From NCBI GenBank assembly GCA_963726435.1, contig CAVSCJ010000004.1:387505-451504 (forward strand): a stretch of DNA of 64,000 nucleotides, in the 5' to 3' direction. How positions within the stretch are numbered: the stretch's first letter is position 1; each line of letters opens with the position of its first letter. This DNA is from PALSA-660 sp963726435 (lineage in GTDB: Bacteria > Actinomycetota > Coriobacteriia > Anaerosomatales > PALSA-660). The notes below the pieces were generated by a model, which was given only the letters and a program-made list of their open reading frames with translations, did not search any database and had not been told where the DNA came from. The position numbers and the translations under genes were made by a program. Shown piece after piece: positions 57,291 through 64,000 of this stretch.

Positions 57291-57690
57291 AGTTGCTTGG
57301 GTGTGTCGTTCTGAGGCCTCCACCATCGGTGGCAGCCGGACTCCATCCTTGAAGGACCGCCCTTCTTGCTAGAGGCAAGACGCAGAACAAGAGGGCATGG
57401 TTCGGCGGCTGCGACATGCTGGGAACGCACCGCCCTTCTCCCCGGGTCGTTAGGTTACGGTTCTTGGGTCGCGGTGCCGCGATGATGGGTCCTTCGGGCG
57501 GCAGCCCGGGGCCGGGCGAACCCGACGGGCTGGCGTACGTGGCCGTACCCTGCTGGATGGCCGTGACCCAACTAGCCGGTGCCGCTGTAGGCGCAGTCCG
57601 ATCCAGCCGGGCGCCCCACCCTTCGCGTAGGAGTAGTCCTAGTCGTCCCGCGCTGCCTGATCGCGGTATCTCCCCCCACTCCTCGACGGA
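57291..57690. other. 400-bp stretch without a recognisable gene
   Basis: Between the convergent HerA and AspBHI-like genes. GC-rich blocks with short dyads occur around 57480-57620, but no tRNA, terminator or homologous coding frame could be recognised on either strand. It may hold a decayed gene or an unrecognised RNA. Confidence 0.3.
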
Positions 57691-59037
57691 TCACAGGGCA
57701 AGGATCTCTTCCGGCCTGCGATGCGCGATCAGGGCTGGGTGGGCCTCCACGGTCGCTTCGATCAGCCGGTCAATGTTGCCCCCATAACTCTCATACGCCA
57801 TCAATCGCACTTCGCGCGACAGTCTCAGCCCGTGGACTAGGACAACCGGATAATCGTCCTCCAGCATCTCCAGCTGAGCAGGGCGGCTGTACGTTCCCGT
57901 TGTCACATAGGCGCCGAGCCAGCCGCGCTTGAGACGCGCGACGACGCGAGACAACTGTTCAGCAGAAACACTGCTTGTCGGCTTGATGCACTTGGCTTGC
58001 CCGAGAACGATTAGGCTGGCCATCGACGCTTCACTGCCGGCGTCCAGCCGGCCGACGAAGTCGATCCCTGATCGCCGCTCGCGGCCGTGAGCCACCCCTC
58101 CGTGTACCTGGTTGACCCGCCCCCGATGACTCGTCCAGCGACGGCCGAAGCCAACGACTCGAAGCTTGCCTTTCGGCCATCGAATGCGCGGTAAATCTTC
58201 TCGAGAACTCGGTGCTCCGGGACCCCGGCGGCGGGAGCTGTTCAGCCGTTGTCATGAGGTGGCTCTTCGCGACGCTTCGGCGGATGCGGGGAAGTGCACC
58301 CTTCCCTCCCTGACCCAGGTCTTCCAGGCCGACGGCGCGAGCTTGAGCGTCTGCGCCTCGGTGGCGCTTGCGTCCCGGCGGGCATTGATCCATTCCCAGT
58401 TGAACTCCTCGCCTTCAGCGGCGAGGTTCAGCACGGCGATGTCGAACACGTAGTTCGGGTACGAGCGCTTCTCGCGGTCATCCCACTGCACTATCAGCTC
58501 CGCGCGTTCGAGGATCCCCACGCCGCAGAACTCCAGATAGCCCTTGACGGTACCATCGACGGTTATGGCCCTGAAGATGAGCAGCGGCGTCGCTCTGAGT
58601 CTTTCGTGTTCAGTGGGTCCTTTGTGCAGGGCGATCTGCGCAAGCAGTGCGGCGTTGCCGCGAGTCTCGCCGAGGGGCACGGCGGTCATGGCCCTATGGT
58701 CGCCGAAGTAGCGAACGTGTCCGTGATCAAGATCGAAGACGTCATGCCACGGCGTTGAAGCGCTGCCAGCCTTCCACGGGCTGGATCGTATGAGGATGGC
58801 GGGTCGCCGACTGCCCTCAGCGCCGCTGACACCTGCAATTGAGTTGATACCGGCGTCGAGGCTCACGAAGCGATCGCCGCCGTGCGTGACCGTCAGTATG
58901 TTGCGGTAGTCGCCGATGATGGGCCGAAGCTTGTCTTCGCCCGGGTAGCGGAAGACCTCGTGCATTCGCAGCGTCGTTCCAACACGTGTCCTCCGCTCGC
59001 CTAGCCCGTCAATCGCCCCTTCACAGTATTCGCACAT
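57691..59037 (-). CDS. AspBHI/MspJI-like modification-dependent restriction endonuclease, several frame breaks
   Basis: A type IV/IIM-like endonuclease expected to cut DNA with modified cytosine. The N-terminal ~260 residues match the AspBHI recognition domain (HEVFRYPGEDKLRPIIGDYRN, SSPWKAGSASTPWHDVFDLDHGHVRYFGDH, VKGYLEFCGVGILERAELIVQW). The C-terminal Mrr-like nuclease has its catalytic residues in IDFVGRLD and VLGQAKCIKP, and ends RRPEEILAL. The middle shifts frame near 58250, 58220 and 58075; the intervening frame reads PEHRVLEKIYRAFDGRKASF, as expected. ATG (complement of 59035-59037) is the likely start; TTG at 59052 is possible. In its given form it would not be made as one chain. Confidence 0.8.
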
Positions 59038-59082
59038 GGGCCGGCGAGTCAAAGAACGTCGCGATCAGGAAGCCGCGTAGCA

Positions 59083-59153
59083 GGAATATAGGAGGTATAT
59101 CCAGCGATATAGTCTCCGACGGCTGTTGACTTCTCAAATATGTGGACTATGCT
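59083..59153 (+). promoter_or_regulatory. Promoter and AT-rich dyad upstream of the RHH-domain gene
   Basis: TTGACT (59126-59131), a 16-bp spacer and TATGCT (59148-59153) form a sigma-A promoter 33 bp before the start. Upstream, GGAATATA and TATATCC (59083-59102) form an imperfect dyad followed by GATATAG. These could bind the ribbon-helix-helix protein itself. Confidence 0.55.
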
Positions 59154-59185
59154 GAACTCGTTGAAGTCCGACGGAGGGATGTATC

Positions 59186-60087
59186 TTGAGTGAGAACGAG
59201 AGAGTCGTCCGGGTCCCGTTGCCGGCGGCACAGATACGGCGTATGGACGATCTGATCCTGCAAGGGGCTGGCGGTCTCCTGACCCGCACCGAATTCATCC
59301 GAGAAGCCATTGAGAGCCAGATCGTCGAGCTGGCCTACCCGATGGCGGGGGAGCTCTCGAGCGCGGATGCACCCCGCGCTGTACGCGGAATGCCTGCCAC
59401 CGAAGGAGTCGGTGAGTCGGGGCCACAAGAGGAACTTGGGAACGTGCTGGGCGGGGCGGTCTTGGCGGCGCTCGGGCGCGGCGTGTCGGTGGAGCCGACG
59501 GATCTGCAAGTGGTCGATGAGGCCCTCTTTGGACTTCACAATCGCGACTTCCCGTCCTTGTGGGCGTTGAGGCTGTTGGCCCAGCAAGCGAGCGACGGGC
59601 CCATCTCGTGGACGGAGTTCGCCCGCAATGCGACCGACCAGGCTTGGGAACTGGGCGCGCGCTCCAGGCGAACTACCCGGCAAAGGTGAGCGCGCTGTTT
59701 CCCACGAACCCGGCCAAGTACCAGCAAGCCTCTAGTGCATTCAGGGAGTTTGCTCTGGGCCGAGTGGAGACGAACGGATCCAGGCGAGTCGGACGGGGAC
59801 CGCTGTTTGCATGGCAGGTTGCCACGGTCGTCGGGGACGAAGCTGCACCTCTCGTAGGAGTGACCTCGCAAGGATGGACGCTCCTGGAGTACCTCGAGGC
59901 CCTGTCAATCGAGCAGCCGCATTCCAGACACCACGCTGAGGCTTTCCTCGGGTACCTCGAGCGATGGGCCCCGCGCGACTTCGAGGCGCTCAGAACGGTG
60001 GCAGCTGCTGCGGCCGAGCAGCGAAGCCGCGGACAGCTCGTTGAACTGGTCACGCGCCTGATGCCGGCTGGAAGCAAAGCGTGGTAG
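59186..60087 (+). CDS. Ribbon-helix-helix protein with long unknown C-terminal part, one or two frame breaks
   Basis: The N-terminal ~50 residues are a ribbon-helix-helix DNA-binding domain (VVRVPLPAAQIRRMDDLI, LTRTEFIREAIESQI). A break near 59665 (ELGA to LQANYPAKVSALFPTN) joins to a C-terminal part in another frame that runs to 60087. The C-terminal part (FAWQVATVVGDEAAPLVGVTSQGWTLL) is not a family I know. TTG 59186 follows GGAGGG. A further break near 60080 would fuse the short wHTH-like frame at 60081-60218 to it. It is the first gene of the restriction-modification operon, and a regulatory role is inferred from the RHH domain and upstream dyad. Confidence 0.6.
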
Positions 60088-60218
60088 CCACGAATGCGAC
60101 CGGCTACGTTGCGCGCGCTCGTGAGTGGGGGTTGTTGGAGGGCAGGCTCGTTGATGGGTGTTACGCGGCGACGGCGTTTGGAATCGAGTTCCTTCTGAAG
60201 GGGGAGCGCAATGCCTAG
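60081..60218 (+). CDS. Short winged-helix-like frame, possibly the true C-terminus of the RHH protein
   Basis: From GTG 60081 a 45-codon frame reads YVARAREWGLLEGRLVDG and YAATAFGIEFLL, the look of the last helix and wing of a winged helix-turn-helix. It ends at TAG 60216-60218, overlapping the next gene's ATG (60211). It is either a tiny separate gene overlapping the RHH frame or, more likely, the C-terminal end of that protein after a single-base break near 60080. Confidence 0.45.
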   Translation: MVATNATGYVARAREWGLLEGRLVDGCYAATAFGIEFLLKGERNA

Positions 60219-62535
60219 GAACAAGATCATAGACGCGGCACTTCGGGCCGCAACGCTGTCCGACGCGACGCGCGTTCAGGCGCTGATTCAGAAGGCGGTC
60301 GGAGGAAGGCATGAACGACCGCTGGGCGACACGTGGAAGAACCTCGGGGTCTTCAGTTGGACCGGGAGCGTTGATCTGAAGGTGACCGAACCGGTCACGA
60401 ACATGCAGGACGCTCTCATCGAGAAGCTCGCTGTGGTGAAGTTCGGATCGCGCGAGGCTGTCCCCTACATGACACCCCGTCAGGCCGCGGACGATCTGCT
60501 GGCGGGCATGAGCTACCAGAGCGTAGGTGACATGATCACCGTGTCGTTTGTGGAATCGGATCCTCCCGCGACGAGCACAAAGAGGCTCACGGCGATCTTC
60601 CGCGACCAGGGCGTTGGGTCGCACCCGAAGAGATCCCGTCCACGATCTTTGGCGTCGGCTCCTCTGGAAAGGATGACTGCCCTTGGCTGCAGGGCGCCTT
60701 CGGGATGGGCGGCAAGTCCGTCTACAGGTACGCCCAGTCGGTGATCGTCGTCACGCGGAAGGATCCGGCTCTGCTCGCGGCCGGAGAACCCGACCGAGTC
60801 TGCGTCGCAGTCGTTGAGCGCACTGAGCACGCCAAGACCGACAGCCTCTACTATCTGGTAGATCGACACTGGGATGGGGCAGGCCACACGGCCAATCCGT
60901 ACTCTGTCCCAGCGGCCGAGTACCCGGAGTTCGAGCCGGGTACGCACCTCGCGTTGATTTCGTTGCAGGTCGAGGGCTTCCATCGGCAGCGTCTCGGGGA
61001 CGAGAGGTCGTTTGATACCGTCCTCGACACACGACTCTTCGAGCCCGTGACGCCTGTCCGGTTTCGGAACGAGATCGTTCGCGAGAGGAACACATACCTT
61101 CGCGGTCTCGAACGCCGCCTCGACGACAATCGACGGGACGAGTGGCGGCACGGAGGCGACACGCTGCCCTTTGTCGTGGATGGCTGCACGTATCGCCTGC
61201 CGGTCAAGTTCTGGGTCTCGCGCCCCCGAGTGACCCAGGGGCGCGCCGCAAGTACGTCGCGGCCGAGCACGCCCTGATGTACACATCGAACGGCCAGTCG
61301 CACAAGCACTGGTCATCGCAGGACTTCCGACACAAGACAGAACTCAACAAGTTGGCCGACCGCGTACTGGTCGTCGTTGAGACCGATGATCTCCCGATCA
61401 GGGTCCGGACCAACCTGTTCTCGCCGGATCGTTCGGATTCCATGTTCAGCGAAACCGAGAGCCGCCTCGAGAGCGCAGTGGTCGGCTTCCTGAATGCCTG
61501 GGAGGAACTCCGCGAGATTCAGAACGACCTAATCCGCGAGGCGATCATGGGCGATGGGAACAGTCGATCCACTGCACAGATTGCCGCAAGGATTGCACGA
61601 GTCTTGTCGCTCAGAGGATTCGGCGCCTCGGGTGGCGCAGGCGGGAGCCGCAATGGACCCCAGGCTCAGCGGCCCCCTCGCGCGCCGCAGGAGCTCTACG
61701 GGGGCACCGACGCACCTCGAAGGCCCTTCAACCGTCGTAGCGAAGACCGGTACCACCAAGTTCCTGCACTACTCCGTCAACGCGATCGATGCCTTCGATC
61801 GCAGGGCGTCATTGACGGCGCGCTGCACGCACCCCGCGATCGGAGATCGGGAGCTTGCGGTCGGTCCGCTGCACAATGGCCTTGTGCGGGTTAGCGTTGC
61901 TGTGCCCGAGGACGCTGAGCTCGGAGCGTTTCGGCTCGAGTTCGTCGTGGACAATTGGCTGCGCTCGACGGGTGGCGTGGGTCCGAGGATGACCTGGGAG
62001 ACCGCGGTCGAAGTCGTTGACGAGCTGCCAGCGCCATCACGGGGCGGGAAAATGCAGCGGGAGGCGGCAGAGGACACGGCGGGGCACAGCAGGGTCACGT
62101 TCCGCCGGTCCTCTGGGTGAAGGCCAGCATCATGCCGGGCTGGGACGCCCGCACCATTGGAGAGATCCAGAAGGTCGCGGCCACTGACATAGCCTCCGGG
62201 CATCCCGACGAATACGGGAATCTGGGGAACTGGGTTCTGAGCCGATCGATGCTCTCTTCCTCTCGGAGGATTTTGGACCGCTTAAGGACTACCGATCGTC
62301 CGCCTCGCTCGCGTCGGCGAGGACGCAAGTGAGGATGTCGGAAGAGAGATATGCCATCGGGGTGGGGGTCGGGCTGTTCATGCTGGAGGCGGAGCGCCGT
62401 CGACGGATAGAAGCGTCTCTTCCTGTTGACGAGGACCTCATGGCGTCGGCCGCTGGCTGTCTGGCGCGTTCCGTCCTATCGGTCCTCCCCGACTTCGATC
62501 GGCTTGCCCAGGAGGCGGGGCTCGAGCAGGCCTGA
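60211..62535 (+). CDS. MutL/MORC-like GHKL ATPase of a restriction system, about five frame breaks
   Basis: A ~770-residue protein. The GHKL N-box is at residues 60-67 (EPVTNMQD), the DxGxG motif at 132-136 (RDQGVG), and the lid Gly-rich motif in GAFGMGGKSVYRYAQ. Coding continues across breaks near 60610, 61235, 61690, 62100 and 62228, through SAETESRL-like helices and a C-terminal part ending LPDFDRLAQEAGLEQA at 62535. GHKL ATPases of this kind were described in restriction-modification loci together with Vsr and C5 methylases and as the origin of MORC proteins (Iyer, Abhiman and Aravind). It should be an ATP-driven clamp that assists the nuclease. The start overlaps the preceding frame. Confidence 0.75.
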
Positions 62536-62553
62536 CTGGGATGAGGTCGCGCC

Positions 62554-62980
62554 GTGGATGTGTTCACGAAGGAAGTGCGCAGTCGGATGATGTCCCGCGT
62601 CAAGGCGCGAGACACCGCGCCGGAGATGATCGTTCGCCGCATGGCGCACGGCGCCGGGTATCGGTACCGGCTGCATGCGTCCCGCTCTACCTGGAAGGCC
62701 CGACTTGGTGTTCCCGCGCTATCGCAGCGTGATCTTCGTCAACGGCTGCTTCTGGCACGGCCACGACTGCAAACGCGGGACCTTGCCAGCATCGAACGTG
62801 GACTTCTGGGAAGCGAAGATCGGGGCGACGAGGGAGCGGGACGAGCGAGCCAGCGTCGAACTGGCGCAGCGCGGCTGGCGCGTGATGACCTTGTGGGAAT
62901 GCGAGCTAGAGGACCGGGCAGCACTGGAAAGTCGCATTGCGCGGTTCCTGTCGAACGGCGAAGGGGCAGAACATGACTGA
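62554..62980 (+). CDS. vsr: Very short patch repair endonuclease Vsr, one frame break near 62685
   Basis: Vsr nicks next to T:G mismatches that arise when 5-methylcytosine deaminates. The first part has MDVFTKEVRSRMMSRVKARDTAPEMIVRR. After the break the frame gives LPGRPDLVFPRYRSVIFVNGCFWHGHDC, with the catalytic Asp in PDLVF and the zinc/His site in CFWHGHDC, then RGWRVMTLWECELED. GTG 62554 is 18 bp after the GHKL gene, and the stop overlaps the next start by 8 bp. It fits the nearby C5 methyltransferase. Confidence 0.88.
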
Positions 62981-63845
62981 GTACGCGCTGGACGGGGCCA
63001 GAGGACGCTTCCACGAGAGTCTGTGTCAGAAGGTGCTGGGCTATCGTAGGTCGCCGAGCGACACGCCGAACATCGCGGACAGCAACGGGCCGTCTGGTAC
63101 GACCAGCAAACGGATTGCTCGTTCCATCATGGAGCAGATCCCTTTCGAGCCATGCTGCGCTCCCCCGTCGGGGCAGGGCGCCGGGACCGCCTTCACCGCA
63201 TGTGCTCGCGACTTCCTGCAGGAGTCAATGGATCTACTATCGCGCCTTCGGCCTTGGGCATTTCGGTTGAGCATGAGCCAAGCGAAGATCGGCATCGGGG
63301 CGTTTGCGCAGTACGCGCACCTGGCCAGTGCAGTCCCTGATAGAAAGCAACCCTGACTTGCGTTCTTGGTCGGGAACGGACTACCTAGTGACGCCGGATC
63401 TCATGGTTCTGCGCCTGCCCTATACCGATGAGGAGTTGAACGGGGAGGCGCTGGTGGGCCCAGGCAGTTCCGGCGGTCTGTCGCCCGCTCGATTCGCAAC
63501 CGGAGACGAAGACACGCGACTTGCATGCGTGAGCGTGTCGTGCAAGTGGACCATTCGGAGTGATCGCGCTCAGAACAGCAGGCTCGAGGGCCTGAACCTG
63601 CTTCGGAACAGAAAGGGCAGGGCGCCACACATCTGCTCCCTGACCTTCGAGCCGCTTCCATCGCGGATCGAGTCCGTTGCGGCCGGAACGGGGACATCGA
63701 CTGCGTCTATCATGCTGCGCTGTACGAGCTTCAGGAGGCGACGCGTTTGCACGGCAGCAGCAAGGAGATGGCGAGTCTTGAGGCGATGCTTCAGGGGCGT
63801 CGGCTGCGGGACATCAGCGATCTCCCGCTCGACCTTCTGCTCTAG
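62973..63845 (+). CDS. NgoMIV-like type II restriction endonuclease, two frame breaks
   Basis: A ~290-residue endonuclease of the NgoMIV/Cfr10I/SgrAI group (NgoMIV is 286 residues and cuts GCCGGC). The N-terminal half is in one frame up to GIGAFAQYAHLA. A break near 63330 joins to LIESNPDLRSWSGTDYLVTPDLMVLRLP, containing the active-site PD, then VSCKWTIRSDRAQNSRLEGLNLLRNRKGR with the SCK and Glu of the catalytic centre. Another break near 63690 joins to GDIDCVYHAALYELQEA and the end RLRDISDLPLDLLL. Two breaks together restore the frame. The last 4 bp overlap the convergent methyltransferase gene. Confidence 0.85.
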
Positions 63846-64000
63846 CTGGCGCGCTCCGATGCGCCGGATACCTCGACAACGCGCGCAGGTCGCGGATCGA
63901 CCCCGGCTGCCTCGAGTTGTGCGAGGACGTGGGCGGCCACCTGCTGAGCCAGGTCCACGGGGACCGCGTTACCGATCTGGCGGGCGACGGATATCTTCGA
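63842..64000 (-). CDS. DNA (cytosine-5) methyltransferase, C-terminal end only (runs off window)
   Basis: The last 52 codons, read leftward and ending at TAG (complement of 63842-63844), begin SKISVARQIGNAVPVDLAQQVA. RQIGNAVPV is conserved motif X of C5 DNA methyltransferases, which completes the SAM pocket. It converges on the NgoMIV-like endonuclease and, with Vsr, should protect the host recognition site. The catalytic PCQ and target-recognition parts lie outside the window. Confidence 0.85.
   Translation of the reverse strand, partial: SKISVARQIGNAVPVDLAQQVAAHVLAQLEAAGVDPRPARVVEVSGASERAS

Noticed and set aside
57416..57787. Possible small gene in the gap after HerA
   Set aside because: No motif, Ser/Arg/Pro-rich shadow composition, no ribosome site, and it runs into the AspBHI-like gene.
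62554..63845. Phase-variable restriction genes
   Set aside because: The breaks do not lie in long homopolymer or short tandem repeats, as phase variation would need.

Overview
The window is 64 kb of high-GC DNA (about 68% by eye) from an anaerobic actinobacterium. The closest fit is the Coriobacteriia or a related deep-branching class. This is an inference from gene content: an A/V-type ATPase operon instead of F-type, Veg, SpoVG, a SpoVT/AbrB-like regulator with a zinc finger, a DUF348-G5-3D wall protein, DUF951, an UPF0210/ACT pair and an NfnAB-type ferredoxin:NADP oxidoreductase. No rRNA is present to confirm it.

Layout. 1-3.7 kb: the start of a zinc-ribbon methyltransferase and a secreted beta-propeller protein. 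4.1-8.9 kb: Rieske protein, ROK kinase, DUF362 ferredoxin, membrane protein, rsmI and an AbrB-like regulator. 9.0-20.7 kb: a housekeeping block, metG-tatD-FMN reductase-rpfB-like-rsmA-veg-ispE-NTP transferase-spoVG-tRNA-Gln-glmU-prs-rplY-pth, covering translation quality, precursor supply and cell wall. 20.8-30.2 kb: two M23-fold proteins, a DUF4870-like membrane protein, ApbE, NfnAB-like subunits, a LytTR response regulator, a lipoprotein, UPF0210, ACT and DUF951. 30.4-39.4 kb: the ATPase operon, with a small extra two-helix membrane gene. 39.5-42.3 kb: tldD/tldE. 42.5-48.7 kb: a two-component system and a MacAB-like export cluster. 48.9-51.2 kb: a GGDEF-EAL protein.

From about 51.3 kb the window is accessory. 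It holds a tyrosine integrase, a GSU2403-family nucleotidyltransferase behind an 11-bp dyad, initiator tRNA-Met, then lower-GC defence genes. These are a DUF4935-type PIN nuclease with a membrane-anchored HerA ATPase; an AspBHI/MspJI-like modification-dependent endonuclease; and a restriction-modification island. The island contains an RHH-domain protein, a MutL/MORC-like GHKL ATPase, Vsr, an NgoMIV-like restriction endonuclease, and a convergent C5-cytosine methyltransferase cut by the window end. Several of these genes are hidden because their frames are broken.

About 28 single-base frame breaks occur, some in genes that should be indispensable (atpA, atpB, atpK), with clusters at 0.7-3.7 kb and 54-64 kb. 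Most look like residual indels of an error-prone assembly. Frameshifted genes are therefore given here as whole loci with break positions noted.
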